DNA of 64,000 nucleotides from Anthocerotibacter panamensis C109 (GTDB taxonomy: Bacteria; Cyanobacteriota; Cyanobacteriia; Gloeobacterales; Anthocerotibacteraceae), in the NCBI RefSeq assembly GCF_018389385.1, contig NZ_CP062698.1, positions 2,297,501-2,361,500 on the forward strand. Direction: 5' to 3'. The translations under genes and the position numbers were made by a program. The notes under the pieces are model-generated. The model had not been told where the DNA came from, did no database searches, and was given only the letters and a program-made list of their open reading frames with translations. Below are positions 41,303 through 50,424 of this stretch, one piece after another. Within the stretch, counting starts at the first letter, position 1. Each line of letters starts with the position of its first letter.

Positions 41303-42103
41303 CTATAGCTTGTCAGGGTCTAGACCTAACGCCCGCAACCGTGAACGGAGTAGTTCCATTTCTTGCACGGCTTGTTGTGCTCGTTCTTCTGCCTGCTGTG
41401 CCTGCTGCTGTGCTTGTTGTGCTTGCTGCTGTGCTTGTTGTGCTTGCTGCTGTGCTTGCTCCTCCGATGTTAAAATCCAGTCGCCTGCCCGGTCATACCA
41501 CCTGAGCCACCACTGCGTATGACTTTCCCAAAATCCGTACCACAGCCCCAAACCTATTCCCAACTCCTCGATCCACATCCGTTGTTCCTGAAAGGAGGCC
41601 GCCAAACGGACTTCTTGATAGTATCCGGCGCTGAGTTTGAAAAACTGCATCAAGTGGGTCTCCTCATCGAAGACAAGATAGTAGGGGACTTGTAGGATTT
41701 GCTCATACACTTCCCATTTCGTGGGCGGTTTACCGGGCTGACGCTCTGTGCGGCCTAGGTCTTCGTTTTCTGTGCCGGGAGAGAGGATTTCGACTATGAG
41801 GATGGGCGCTACCTGCTCTTGCCAAATCACATAGCTTTGCCGTAGATCGTGGCCTTCATACAAGCGGGACACACCCACGGCTGCAAACCAGTCTGGGCGC
41901 TTATACCAATGGGTATGCCCAAGGTCGTAATAGAGATTCAGATCTACAGCCGTAAAAACTTGCTCCCAGGCATATCCCACAGGGCGGAAGGTCCGAGAAA
42001 GTAAAAACGCCTGTAACCCATGGTATTCATCCGGCAACCCCGCCTCTCCCACCTCCTCGCTGGGTAAATCATACATGGTGGGCAGATGCAGGGGTTGGAA
42101 CAT
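41303..42103 (-). CDS. Uma2 (DUF820) family endonuclease-like protein
   Basis: The ATG at 42103 gives 266 residues. The Uma2 fold (a PD-(D/E)XK nuclease) shows YYDLGHTHWYKRPDWFAAVGVSR, APILIVEILSPGTENEDLG (the acidic cluster) and KWEVYEQILQVPYYLVFD. The tail is a Gln/Ala coiled coil made by tandem 21-bp DNA units, ending LRSRLRALGLDPDKL, as usual in cyanobacterial members. Members are abundant in cyanobacteria and their biological role is unsettled. Confidence 0.9.
   Translation of the reverse strand: MFQPLHLPTMYDLPSEEVGEAGLPDEYHGLQAFLLSRTFRPVGYAWEQVFTAVDLNLYYDLGHTHWYKRPDWFAAVGVSRLYEGHDLRQSYVIWQEQVAPILIVEILSPGTENEDLGRTERQPGKPPTKWEVYEQILQVPYYLVFDEETHLMQFFKLSAGYYQEVRLAASFQEQRMWIEELGIGLGLWYGFWESHTQWWLRWYDRAGDWILTSEEQAQQQAQQAQQQAQQAQQQAQQAEERAQQAVQEMELLRSRLRALGLDPDKL
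41396..41461. repeat. short tandem repeat in the Uma2 coiled coil
   Basis: About three 21-bp units built from TGTGCTTGTTGTGCTTGCTG encode the QAQQAQQ repeats of the Uma2 tail. Such tracts can vary in copy number. Confidence 0.8.
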
Positions 42104-42172
42104 GACTTTGGAAGGATATTGTTGCTCACAGTGTAGCCGATAGCCGCAGTTCAGCAATCAGGCCACCCCCAT

Positions 42173-43720
42173 TCAGGGCTTTGGCCCCGCAAAAGTTATA
42201 AAAAAGGGGATGGGCTGGAGGTCTTTGAGACAGGTGGTGGAGAGCCCGTTCACGCTGGCCTTTTTTATGAATTCTGTAGCAATCCGCGGGATGCAGCCGC
42301 GCCCCACGACGATATGCCCCTGTCCGGGGGCGACGAGTTGCAGGCTGTTAGGGAGGGTACGGGCGGCTAGAGCCCCATTGGCTGGGGGGGTAACCGGGTC
42401 CGCTTCCCCGGAGAGGATGAGGACCGGAGCTTTGGACATCACTGGGTCTTTGAAGTCGGCGGGGATTCTCCCCCGAGGCCAAGGACGGCAACTGTCCATC
42501 AGCCCCTGCGTTGCCAGCACGCCCAGATAGGTGCCTGTGCGCTCACGCTCCAGGGTTTTGGGGGTGAAGAAGGGGACATCCTCAGCGCAGACTACAGAAT
42601 TAAATAGCCCGTTGCTGATGCTTTCGCTAAACTGCCCGGTGAAGAGCACCCCTTGCGTCCCCAAAAGATGCGTGTCCCCGGTCTGATAGGTGGTGTGAAG
42701 GAGAAGCGGCAGGAGGGCTACCGCTTCAGGGAAATAGCTGATTGTGCGGACAGTCGTCGCCAGAGTTTGACGGTTGATGGTGATGGGTGTGGGACTGCCT
42801 GTGGTCGGCTCGGCAATCGTGACTCGGGTGGGCTTTTGGTCTAGGCGTACGAGCAGTTGCTCAAATTCACGACGTAGTTGCGGGAATGCCTTCCGACAGG
42901 CGGTGTCGTGTTCGCAGCGCTCAAAAATCAAGTCCAAAGCCCGTTGAGCATCCTGGGCCACAGACTCGCCCAGGCTCCAGTTGGGCGGGGCAACCCCGTC
43001 GAGGATGACCGCGCGCACCCGGTTGGGGTATTGGTGCAGATAGACCAAGGCAGAGCGCGTTCCGTAGGAGCCTCCATAGAGGTTGAGGATGGGGTAACCC
43101 AAAGCCTGCCGCACCTCGTCTAGGTCCGCCATGGCAATCGACGTGGTGTAGCGGGTGAGGTCCGCCTTGAGTGCGCGTACGCAGCGCTCAACCAACGCAG
43201 CCACTGCTTGACCTTTCTCCTCTACCTCAGGACAACGCAGGGGATTGGATTGACCGGTACCACGCTGATCCACCAAAACAATATCCCGGTCTTGGTTGAT
43301 GCGCTCAAAAACCGGGGCTAAGGCGGGGAAGGCTTCAGTCGCCGTCTGACCCGGTCCCCCCGGCAAGAAAACGAGCGCGTCGGGCTTGGGATTGCGGCTT
43401 ATAGCGGGCAAGACCGCAAAGTGTAGCGCAATCGTCCGGCCGGATTTGGCCTCGCGATTCTCAAAAACAGTTAAAGTACCGCAGCGGGCAGTGATACGCT
43501 GCGGACTTCCGGGGGCAGCCAACGAACAGTCCTTGAGTTCGGGAGATTGACGGGCGGTCGTCGTATTCGTGGTACACGCTGTGAGCGCAAAAACCGTTGC
43601 CAGCAAAGGTAATAGGCATAGCCTGTTTCCTGAATCCCTAGCAAAACGCCCAAGAGCATTGTTCTGGGTAAAAATTTCGTAGCGATGCATCCAATCTACC
43701 TTGTCCTGCGGTGCTGTCAT
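42173..43720 (-). CDS. exported alpha/beta hydrolase (TAP-like, S33-type)
   Basis: A 515-residue protein. A signal peptide ends LLPLLATVFALTAC, a plausible lipobox, so it may be a lipoprotein. The alpha/beta hydrolase core has LVFLPGGPGQTA (oxyanion region), IVLVDQRGTGQSNPL and the nucleophile elbow NLYGGSYGTRSAL with Ser in GGSYG. The C-terminal TAP-like part has VLILSGEADPVTPP (catalytic Asp) and GQGHIVV (His). Relatives are tripeptidyl or proline iminopeptidases acting outside the cytoplasm. It starts at 43720 or at an ATG at 43690. Confidence 0.85.
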   Translation of the reverse strand: MTAPQDKVDWMHRYEIFTQNNALGRFARDSGNRLCLLPLLATVFALTACTTNTTTARQSPELKDCSLAAPGSPQRITARCGTLTVFENREAKSGRTIALHFAVLPAISRNPKPDALVFLPGGPGQTATEAFPALAPVFERINQDRDIVLVDQRGTGQSNPLRCPEVEEKGQAVAALVERCVRALKADLTRYTTSIAMADLDEVRQALGYPILNLYGGSYGTRSALVYLHQYPNRVRAVILDGVAPPNWSLGESVAQDAQRALDLIFERCEHDTACRKAFPQLRREFEQLLVRLDQKPTRVTIAEPTTGSPTPITINRQTLATTVRTISYFPEAVALLPLLLHTTYQTGDTHLLGTQGVLFTGQFSESISNGLFNSVVCAEDVPFFTPKTLERERTGTYLGVLATQGLMDSCRPWPRGRIPADFKDPVMSKAPVLILSGEADPVTPPANGALAARTLPNSLQLVAPGQGHIVVGRGCIPRIATEFIKKASVNGLSTTCLKDLQPIPFFITFAGPKP

Positions 43721-43740
43721 CTAAAAGCCCTTCTGGTTGT

Positions 43741-44229
43741 TTATTGGGGAATCGGAGCCGCACTGTCCTCCTCGTCAGGCTCATTCCAGCCTACGATCAC
43801 CGTCGGCAGGCTCAGAGGAAGGAAGACGGCACTGTTCAAGAGCGCATCGATCCAATCAACTGTGGGTAGCGGTAAGCCAAATTTCCCCTTCAGCGTAAAA
43901 GAAAGATAGAGCGCTGCCAGTAGAATCAGCGTAGCCAGACTGATGTAAGCCCAACGATAGGCATGATCCCGGACGCTGCGCTCACGCTCATCGATGTAGC
44001 TATTAGCAAGGTCAGCAACCGCTCCCGTGGCACCCATCAGGACGAGCAAACAGCAGACACAGACACAGCCTAGGAGGAACGAGGCCCAGTACCATGGGCT
44101 GAGGAGTGCACCTAAGTAAGCGCCATACATCCCCACAATTATCCCCCGACGCCAGTGCTGTTGGCGGACTGCTGGGGGTAGCCGTCTGACAAACTTAACC
44201 AAGGCTAAGTTATAGGGTTCTTTGGACAT
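43741..44229 (-). CDS. membrane protein paired with an XRE regulator
   Basis: From the ATG at 44229: 162 residues with three to four hydrophobic spans (GIIVGMYGAYLGALL, WASFLLGCVCVCCLLVLMGA, WAYISLATLILLAALYLSF, LLNSAVFLPLSLPTVIVGW). The loop between spans is charged (NSYIDERERSVRDHAY). The family is not identified; it is similar in layout to small membrane proteins that follow XRE regulators in many bacteria. An upstream start at 44259 would overlap the regulator gene. Confidence 0.65.
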   Translation of the reverse strand: MSKEPYNLALVKFVRRLPPAVRQQHWRRGIIVGMYGAYLGALLSPWYWASFLLGCVCVCCLLVLMGATGAVADLANSYIDERERSVRDHAYRWAYISLATLILLAALYLSFTLKGKFGLPLPTVDWIDALLNSAVFLPLSLPTVIVGWNEPDEEDSAAPIPQ

Positions 44230-44248
44230 TCTAAATACTCCTACAGAG

Positions 44249-44530
44249 CTACAGCGCATCGTGTCCGGGATAGACCACTTCGCTGAGGGGTTGGAAAGGT
44301 CGGCGCGAAAAGATCGCCTCGATGGGCAGGTGAAAGAACTCGCTAAAGCGAAAGGCCAACTCTAGGCTAGGAAAGTAGTCTCCCCGTTCGAGGTAGCCAA
44401 TCGTCTGATAGTTCACCCCCACTGCCGCTGCCAACTCCTGCCGCGAAAGTCCCCGCTCCGCCCGCAAAACTGCCAGACGGTTGTAGAGCACTACTTCCGG
44501 GTCATGAGCCTCTTCTCGCGTTTTCTTCAT
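44249..44530 (-). CDS. small XRE-family transcriptional regulator
   Basis: A 93-residue protein. The helix-turn-helix is LSRQELAAAVGVNYQTIGYLERG, flanked by LAVLRAERG and SLELAFRFSEFFHLPIEAIFS. This is the short YozG/XRE type that usually controls its own operon. The membrane-protein gene follows immediately. Confidence 0.88.
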   Translation of the reverse strand: MKKTREEAHDPEVVLYNRLAVLRAERGLSRQELAAAVGVNYQTIGYLERGDYFPSLELAFRFSEFFHLPIEAIFSRRPFQPLSEVVYPGHDAL

Positions 44531-44942
44531 AGACTAATTGTTGTGTAAACACAATATTTTGTCAAGTTCTGCCTACAAAATTTGCCCAAATGGAGGAGGA
44601 TAGGGCCATGGGTTAGCATATAGCGGCTGCCTTCCATAAGCAAAAACACTGAATTGGGCAGAAAAAAATACGAAAATCAATTATTCCATCGGGCAGAAAT
44701 AAAGATAAGAGCAGTAATTATAATAGTCCTAAAATCGAGAACCATGGGGAGGATTGCTAGCCAATATTTTTCTCTAAAAACACACTTGACTAGACTTTAT
44801 TTATGGGAGGTAAGTCCCTGTAAAAACCTTCTGGAAAAGGGTTTCAAGAAAATAACTAGTTGGTGAATGAGGGGTGGAAAGTTTACATGACGCTCTGTGA
44901 GTTTCAACGGTCTAGCTGTTTGAACTACCCAAAGGGAAAAAC
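44531..44942. other. AT-rich intergenic region before mscS
   Basis: A 412-bp stretch, clearly AT-richer than its flanks. Short frames exist but none has convincing composition or a ribosome-binding site. It holds the divergent promoters of the XRE operon and mscS. No RNA gene or strong hairpin is recognised. Confidence 0.5.
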
Positions 44943-45752
44943 ATGGAATTTGCTCAAACCACACAAGGCATCGTCAATACGATTATTCAAGTCGGTCTTA
45001 AGGTCATCGGTGCACTCATTATTTATGTAGTGGGCCGTTGGCTGATCAATCTGGCGGTAAGCCTGCTACAGCGGACCCTCAACAAGCAACAAGTTGACGC
45101 AGCCCTCGTTCGCTACCTATCCGCGAGTATCGTAGTAGCCGCCAATATCGCTTTGATCGTTGCGATCCTGGGCTTCTTCGGTGTCGAGACCACTACTTTT
45201 GCTGCCTTGGTTGCGGCGGTGGGAATTGCGATTGGAGCAGCTTGGGGTGGCTTGCTAGCCAACTTCGCTGCGGGTGCCTTCCTCATCATCCTGCGCCCGT
45301 TCCAGGTTGGCGACTTCATCGGTGCCGGAGGCGTGGTTGGTATGGTCAGGGAGATTGGGCTGTTCGTGACGGCTATCGACACGCTAGACAATGTGCGGAC
45401 CTATGTGGGCAACACCAAAGTCTTTGCCGACAATATCCAGAACTTTTCGACCAATCCCTTCCGCCGGGTTGAGCAGGCTGTACAGCTCAGCTATGGCGTC
45501 GATCCCGGCGAAGCCATGCAGCGCTTGCGGCAGAAACTCAGACAGGTTCCGAACGTGCTATCTGAGCCGATTCCAGAGGTCGAAATCCTACAATTTACCC
45601 CCTCCGGCCCGATCCTTGCGGTTCGGCCCTATTGCCGCAATCAGGACTATTGGCAGGTCTACTTCGACACCAATCGCCTGATCAGTCAATCCTTTGGCGA
45701 AGCGGGCTACCCTGCTCCCGAGCAGCACCTCGTGGTCCGCAACGCAGGGTAA
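44943..45752 (+). CDS. mscS: MscS-family small-conductance mechanosensitive channel
   Basis: A 269-residue protein with three TMs. The pore-lining TM3 is AALVAAVGIAIGAAWGGLLANFAAGAFLIILRPF (Gly/Ala-packed, shown as two overlapping motifs AVGIAIGAAWGG and LANFAAGAFL), followed by the beta domain FQVGDFIGAGGVVGMVREIGLF and the soluble vestibule VRTYVGNTKVFADNIQNFS. It opens under membrane tension to release osmolytes. Length matches short MscS proteins. Confidence 0.93.
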   Translation: MEFAQTTQGIVNTIIQVGLKVIGALIIYVVGRWLINLAVSLLQRTLNKQQVDAALVRYLSASIVVAANIALIVAILGFFGVETTTFAALVAAVGIAIGAAWGGLLANFAAGAFLIILRPFQVGDFIGAGGVVGMVREIGLFVTAIDTLDNVRTYVGNTKVFADNIQNFSTNPFRRVEQAVQLSYGVDPGEAMQRLRQKLRQVPNVLSEPIPEVEILQFTPSGPILAVRPYCRNQDYWQVYFDTNRLISQSFGEAGYPAPEQHLVVRNAG

Positions 45753-45754
45753 AA

Positions 45755-45792
45755 CCATAGTAAACCCAACCCTGAGTAGGGTTATCCTATGG
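45755..45792 (+). terminator. nested hairpin after mscS
   Basis: CCATAG/CTATGG encloses AACCCT/AGGGTT with a GAGT loop, starting 3 bp after the stop. No T-tract follows. Confidence 0.5.
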
Positions 45793-45833
45793 AGACCCAA
45801 CTAGCATTCTTGGCATGAGTAAACCAACAAGCA

Positions 45834-46284
45834 TTACTCTTTGCGAGCGCCGAAGATATAGCCCAGAATAGCGGTGAAAATAGGCAGTAGCGAAGCGCTG
45901 ACATAGGTTTGGAAGAGCTGAGTTGCCCGGTCCATAGCAATTTTGTTGAGGCGTTCATACAGTCCTATCTGCTGCTCTAGCTGCGCCAAGCCCTGAGTAT
46001 CGGCTATAGCAGGAAGGGTAGGTACAGTGGGCAAGCCCCAGAAAGCTAGCCCCAGGATAATGAGAGAGAAGAACTACAAAAATACCTACCAAGTAGGCCA
46101 GAGAGATCCCTGCTTTCTGGAGCCCCGTCAAATCCTTAGCCCCAGCTCCAGATAGCTCCTTAGCGTTGACCATATCTTCAATGGATATTTTTTCCCCAGT
46201 ACCGAGGAGCTGCCTACCTGAAACTCGCCCCACCTCTTCATTGGGAAGCTTTGGCTCATAGGACATAACACTCACCCCTACCAC
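45834..46284 (-). pseudogene. frameshifted two-TM membrane protein gene
   Basis: Two frames join into one sensible protein. The first part (from 46284, or ATG 46266) reads SIEDMVNAKELSGAGAKDL, then a TM entry LAYLVGIFVVLLS. The second part in the shifted frame continues LIILGLAFWGLPTVPTLPAI, then LAQLEQQIGLYERLNKIA and a final TM LLPIFTAILGYIFGARKE. The break falls in a CT-dinucleotide tract (plus strand GAGAGAGAAG, 46062-46071). Adding one CT unit restores the frame, giving about 143 residues. It may be a pseudogene, a phase-variable gene or a base error. It follows the RHH gene after 18 bp, so the two are an operon. Confidence 0.65.
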
Positions 46285-46302
46285 AAAAGGCTAGCTCAAG
46301 GC

Positions 46303-46497
46303 TCAGGTCAGAACAATCTCCTTGATAATCCGGTCTCCCTCTGCAATGACAACTTTACGGTTCCCCGTGGTGGTCTCGTTCTCAAGAAAGTTATAGACTG
46401 CAATAGCCCGCCGCAAGATCTCAACTTTGCTGGTGTCGTGGGCTTCAGCCAGCGTTTCGAGAACCTGAGTCATCTTGTCATTAAACTCGACATTCAT
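46303..46497 (-). CDS. ribbon-helix-helix (CopG-like) protein
   Basis: A 64-residue protein: VEFNDKMTQVLETLAEAHDTSKVEILRRAIAVYNFL is the beta strand plus two helices of the RHH fold (shown here by VEFNDKMTQVLETLAE and TSKVEILRRAIAVYNF), followed by a charged tail (RKVVIAEGDRIIKEIVL). RHH proteins of this size are autorepressors or antitoxins. The downstream frameshifted two-TM gene is its operon partner. Confidence 0.82.
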   Translation of the reverse strand: MNVEFNDKMTQVLETLAEAHDTSKVEILRRAIAVYNFLENETTTGNRKVVIAEGDRIIKEIVLT

Positions 46498-46629
46498 CTT
46501 TGCTATGTGCTTATGCCCACTACATTGGTACTTTTACTGTACACTTTTCCCTATTCTTGTGTATACGGCAAAGACCATCCACAAATTGCACGCACCTGCG
46601 TTCTATCGTTTGCGATATAGCTCGGGCCT

Positions 46630-47532
46630 TCAGCCCCCGATCCCCAGCCAATCGGTGGGTTTCAGGTAGGTTTCGTAGAGTTCGGCTTCTCGGGAGCCCG
46701 CTTCCGGGTGCCAGTTGTAGACCCAGCGGACCAAAGGCGGCAGGGACATCAGGATCGATTCGGTACGACCTCGAGTCTGGAGTCCGAAGATTGTTCCGCG
46801 GTCATGGACGAGGTTGAACTCGACATAGCGCCCCCGGCGATAGAGCTGAAACTCACGCTCCGCTTCGGTCCAAGGCGTGTCCATGCGGCCTTTGGCAATC
46901 GGTAGGTAGCTCTCTAAAAAGTTATTGCCACAGTCTTGGGCAAAGGCAAACAGCTTTTCCCAGTCGCCATCTTGATAGTCGAAAAAAATGCCCCCCACCC
47001 CCCGTGGTTCATCCCGATGCTTCAGATAAAAATACTCGTCACACCACTGCTTGAAGCGGGGATAGTAGGTCGGGTTGTGGCGGTCACAGGCGGCCTTGAG
47101 GGTCTGATGAAAGTGCAGAACGTCCTCCCGGCGCGGATAGTACGGAGTCAGGTCCGCCCCACCGCCAAACCACCACGTCGTCTCAGTTTCTAGGTAGCGA
47201 TAGTTCATGTGAACCGTCGGAATATGTGGGTTGCGCGGGTGGAAGACCAGGGAGGTTCCGGTGGCATAAAAAGGTTGATCGGCGGCTTCGGGCTTGTTTG
47301 CCACGATGGAGGGCGGTAGCTTCGGGCCAAAAACCTCTGAAAAGCCGACCCCCGCCCGCTCAAAGATTGACCCTTCGCTCAAGACCCGTGAGCGTCCTCC
47401 CCCACCTTCTGGGCGCTCCCAACAGTCTTCATGGAATGCTGTTCCGTCTACAGTCGTGATGGCTTGACAGATCGTGTCCTGAAGATGGCGCATGTATTCG
47501 CTGACGCGGGTCTGGTGGATTGTACGGTTCAT
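46630..47532 (-). CDS. hemF: oxygen-dependent coproporphyrinogen III oxidase
   Basis: The ATG at 47532 follows AGGA and gives 300 residues; the frame is open 35 codons upstream without homology. It contains [47 protein letters not shown] and the dimer-contact end [18 protein letters not shown], all hallmarks of HemF. HemF oxidatively decarboxylates coproporphyrinogen III on the way to heme and chlorophyll. It is divergent from ppk1. Confidence 0.96.
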   Translation of the reverse strand: MNRTIHQTRVSEYMRHLQDTICQAITTVDGTAFHEDCWERPEGGGGRSRVLSEGSIFERAGVGFSEVFGPKLPPSIVANKPEAADQPFYATGTSLVFHPRNPHIPTVHMNYRYLETETTWWFGGGADLTPYYPRREDVLHFHQTLKAACDRHNPTYYPRFKQWCDEYFYLKHRDEPRGVGGIFFDYQDGDWEKLFAFAQDCGNNFLESYLPIAKGRMDTPWTEAEREFQLYRRGRYVEFNLVHDRGTIFGLQTRGRTESILMSLPPLVRWVYNWHPEAGSREAELYETYLKPTDWLGIGG

Positions 47533-47674
47533 CGGAGTCCTGCGGGTATATTGAAGGGGTGCCGGGAGCACTTGTGATTGTACTGGCAAAGAGGCTATGG
47601 TGCGTGGGGACCGGGGATTGACGCTCGGGTACACCAAGACAGTACCGGCCCCTTTTCAACGTTGGGGAGCACCT

Positions 47675-49717
47675 ATGGTAGAGCCCTTCCTCTACATTAA
47701 TCGGGAATTGAGCTGGCTGGCCTTCAATGAACGGGTCTTAGCTGAAGCTATGGACTCTAGAACGCCCTTGCTAGAGCGGCTCAAGTTCTTGGCTATCTTT
47801 GCCAATAACCTAGACGAATATTTCATGATTCGCGTAGCGGCGATCAAGCGCCAGATCGAGTCTGGGGTCACGGTCCGCACGCCTGATGGTCTTTCGCCTG
47901 AGCAGCAGATCCAGGTCATCAACCAGCGCTTAATTCCCCTGTCAGACCTCCACCATCAATGTTATCAAGACCTGCTTCCAGCCTTGGCCCAATGGGGTAT
48001 CCGGGTCCTTGATTACACCGACTTAAGCGATGGCGACCTGGATTATGTCCAGGTCTACTTCAAGGAACGCATCTTCCCGGTCCTCACGCCCCTCGCGGTC
48101 AACCCCAGCCATCCCTTTCCCTACTTGTCGAATCTGAGCCTCTCGTTACTGGTCGTTCTGACCGACCCCGAGCGCGGGGGCGTCGCGAGTTTTGCTCGGG
48201 TGAAGGTACCCCATCACCTGCTGGAGCGCTTTATCCCCCTCCCCAACCCCCACCACTTCCTGCCCCTCGAACAGTTGATTGCCGCACACCTCGACTTGCT
48301 CTTCCCAGGGATGGAGGTCCAGGGGGCTCATGCCTTTCGGGTGACGCGCAACGCTGATATTGAGATTGAAGAAGACGAAGCGGAGGATCTTCTGCTCACC
48401 ATCGAGCAGGAGTTGCGCCGTCGCCGCTTTGGTGCGGTGGTTCGTCTGGAGGTCCAGCCCAGCATTCCTCCTGCGTTACGCCAGCGGTTGATGGAAGAGT
48501 TGCATGTCAGCGAACAGTTCGTCTACGATGTGCCGGGGCTGATGGATATGAGCTGTCTGTTTCCGCTGTCGAGCCTGGACTTCCCCGAACTCAAGGAGCC
48601 ATCTTTTGTTCCGCGCACCCCGGCGCGTCTGGAAGATGAAGAAGAGAGTATCTTTGACAACATTCGGCAGCGGGGGGATATCCTGGTCCATCATCCCTAT
48701 GAGAGCTTTACCACCACGGTCGAACGCTTTATTCAGGAAGCCGCCGAGGACCCCCAAGTTCTAGCGATTAAACAGACCCTCTACCGCACAGGGGGCCAGG
48801 GCTCGGGGATCATTCGGGCCTTGATGACAGCAGCGGAGGAGGGGAAACAGGTAGCCGTCCTCGTCGAACTGAAGGCGCGTTTCGATGAACAAAACAACAT
48901 CATCTGGGCGAGAGCCCTAGAAAAAGCTGGGGTACATGTGGTCTACGGGGTGCTGGGCCTCAAGACGCACTGCAAAGTTGCTCTGGTCGTCCGCCGGGAA
49001 GAGGGAGGACTACGCCGCTATATCCACCTCGGGACCGGCAACTACAACGCCAAAACTGCCCGCATCTACACCGATATCGGGCTTATCACCTGCGACCCAC
49101 AGATTGGCGCGGACGCTACGGACCTTTTCAATTTTCTCACCGGCTACTCTTCATTTCGGACCTACCGCAAGTTGCTCGTCGCGCCGGTCACCCTACGCAG
49201 ACGCTTAGACGAACTGCTTCAGCGAGAAATAGAGCGCCACACCACCGAATCACCTAGCTATATCGCGCTCAAAATGAATTCCCTCGTGGACCCAGCCTTG
49301 ATCGAGCGGCTGTATCAGGCAAGCCAGAAGGGTATTCACATCGACCTCATCATCCGGGGAATTTGTTGTCTGCGTCCGGGAATCCCCGGTGTCAGCGAAC
49401 ATATCCGGGTCATCAGTATTATTGGTCGCTTTCTGGAACACTCGCGCATCCTCTACTTTCGCAACGATCAGGACGAAGAAGTTTACATCGGTAGTGCCGA
49501 CTGGATGACGCGTAACCTGGATAAGCGGGTAGAAGCCATGGTCCCCATTGAGGACGCGAGCCTGCGCCAGGAACTAGTCTACTACCTGCAACTGTGCACC
49601 AAAGACACCCGGCAAGCATGGCTACTCCAGGAAGATGGGGTCTATCAGCGCCGTTCTCCCCAGCTTGGAGAGGAAGCTTTTTCGGTCCAGAGCCATATGC
49701 TAAATAAGCAATTCTAA
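47675..49717 (+). CDS. ppk1: polyphosphate kinase 1
   Basis: The ATG at 47675 has GGGGAG upstream and gives 680 residues. Family blocks: FLYINRELSWLAFNERVL, LKFLAIFANNLDEYFMIRV, the phosphoacceptor His region LVHHPYESFTTTVERFI, ALMTAAEEGKQVAVLVELKARFDE, KTHCKVALVVR (second catalytic His) and YIGSADWMTRNLDKRVE. PPK1 makes polyphosphate from ATP. petG lies 96 bp downstream with its own promoter-like TATAAT. Confidence 0.96.
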   Translation: MVEPFLYINRELSWLAFNERVLAEAMDSRTPLLERLKFLAIFANNLDEYFMIRVAAIKRQIESGVTVRTPDGLSPEQQIQVINQRLIPLSDLHHQCYQDLLPALAQWGIRVLDYTDLSDGDLDYVQVYFKERIFPVLTPLAVNPSHPFPYLSNLSLSLLVVLTDPERGGVASFARVKVPHHLLERFIPLPNPHHFLPLEQLIAAHLDLLFPGMEVQGAHAFRVTRNADIEIEEDEAEDLLLTIEQELRRRRFGAVVRLEVQPSIPPALRQRLMEELHVSEQFVYDVPGLMDMSCLFPLSSLDFPELKEPSFVPRTPARLEDEEESIFDNIRQRGDILVHHPYESFTTTVERFIQEAAEDPQVLAIKQTLYRTGGQGSGIIRALMTAAEEGKQVAVLVELKARFDEQNNIIWARALEKAGVHVVYGVLGLKTHCKVALVVRREEGGLRRYIHLGTGNYNAKTARIYTDIGLITCDPQIGADATDLFNFLTGYSSFRTYRKLLVAPVTLRRRLDELLQREIERHTTESPSYIALKMNSLVDPALIERLYQASQKGIHIDLIIRGICCLRPGIPGVSEHIRVISIIGRFLEHSRILYFRNDQDEEVYIGSADWMTRNLDKRVEAMVPIEDASLRQELVYYLQLCTKDTRQAWLLQEDGVYQRRSPQLGEEAFSVQSHMLNKQF

Positions 49718-49771
49718 AAGCAGTGCCAGGAATCTTCTCTGAAGGGTTTTTCCTGACGGATGGGTTTGTCC

Positions 49772-49777
49772 TATAAT
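49772..49777 (+). promoter_or_regulatory. -10 element upstream of petG
   Basis: A perfect TATAAT, 37 bp before the petG ATG. The -35 region (about 49749-49754, TTTCCT) is weak. Confidence 0.5.
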
Positions 49778-49813
49778 CTAGAAGTCTGACCTTAAGCAAC
49801 GGAAACAGCTCGC

Positions 49814-49927
49814 ATGGTTGAACCAATTCTGCTCGGGATTGTTTTGGGTTTTGTGGTGGTGACCCTGGCGGGTCTGTTTGTAGCCGCATGGCTCCAATAC
49901 AAGCGGGAAACTCCCCTCGGAGGCTGA
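49814..49927 (+). CDS. petG: cytochrome b6f complex subunit V (PetG)
   Basis: A 37-residue single-TM protein beginning [20 protein letters not shown] and ending [14 protein letters not shown], which matches the PetG pattern (MVEPLL-GIVLG-I-VTLAGLF-AAYLQYRR). PetG is a small subunit needed for b6f assembly in thylakoid (or plasma) membrane. It is too short for routine gene callers. Confidence 0.95.
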   Translation: MVEPILLGIVLGFVVVTLAGLFVAAWLQYKRETPLGG

Positions 49928-49936
49928 GACGCAGCC

Positions 49937-50173
49937 CTAGCCATTCTCGATACTGCGGGCCATCCGATTTTGGAGCAAACGGTTCTGAAAGTATTGGCTG
50001 GTCCTATAAACTAACTTGTCCATAGTCTCGGTTGTGACTGCTTTCAGACCGCAGCTTTCTAACAACTCATAAATAAGATTGCTGACGTTTGGGATACGTT
50101 GCTCTTTTTGATACTCCGCCCAGCACAGGTCGGTAGCTGCTTCAGCAATAACAGTCAGGATCAGGTCTTGCAT
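49937..50173 (-). CDS. small hypothetical protein
   Basis: A 78-residue protein starting MQDLILTVIAEAATDLCWAE. Helical and soluble, with a Lys/Arg-rich C-terminus (FQNRLLQNRMARSIENG). The family is not recognised. It ends 9 bp from petG on the opposite strand. Confidence 0.5.
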   Translation of the reverse strand: MQDLILTVIAEAATDLCWAEYQKEQRIPNVSNLIYELLESCGLKAVTTETMDKLVYRTSQYFQNRLLQNRMARSIENG

Positions 50174-50385
50174 CTTGAGGGGGTGACTCGTGTTCTTTAC
50201 TATCCTGCTTACTGGAGAAAATGAATAGGTGTAATTCTACGGAGCCCTGTACGCAACATGTAGCAGTTTAAACAGATAAATCCCTGATAAAGCAACATAG
50301 GTAGTATTAACGCACAAAAAATCAGAAAATTTTTCTAGCAGGTACTCCGGTTATAAGTAAAAATACGGGCTGTTCTGAAAATAGC

Positions 50386-50408
50386 GGGGGTAAGAAGCTC
50401 TTACCCCC
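50386..50408 (-). terminator. terminator of the TonB-dependent receptor gene
   Basis: A perfect 9-bp stem GGGGGTAAG/CTTACCCCC with a 5-nt loop lies 17 bp after the stop. On the minus strand it is followed by GCTATTTTC. Confidence 0.75.
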
Positions 50409-50424
50409 CTGATGTGGTCAGTCT

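Noticed and set aside
44654-44866. 70-codon frame in the AT-rich gap before mscS
   Set aside because: No ribosome-binding site and irregular composition.
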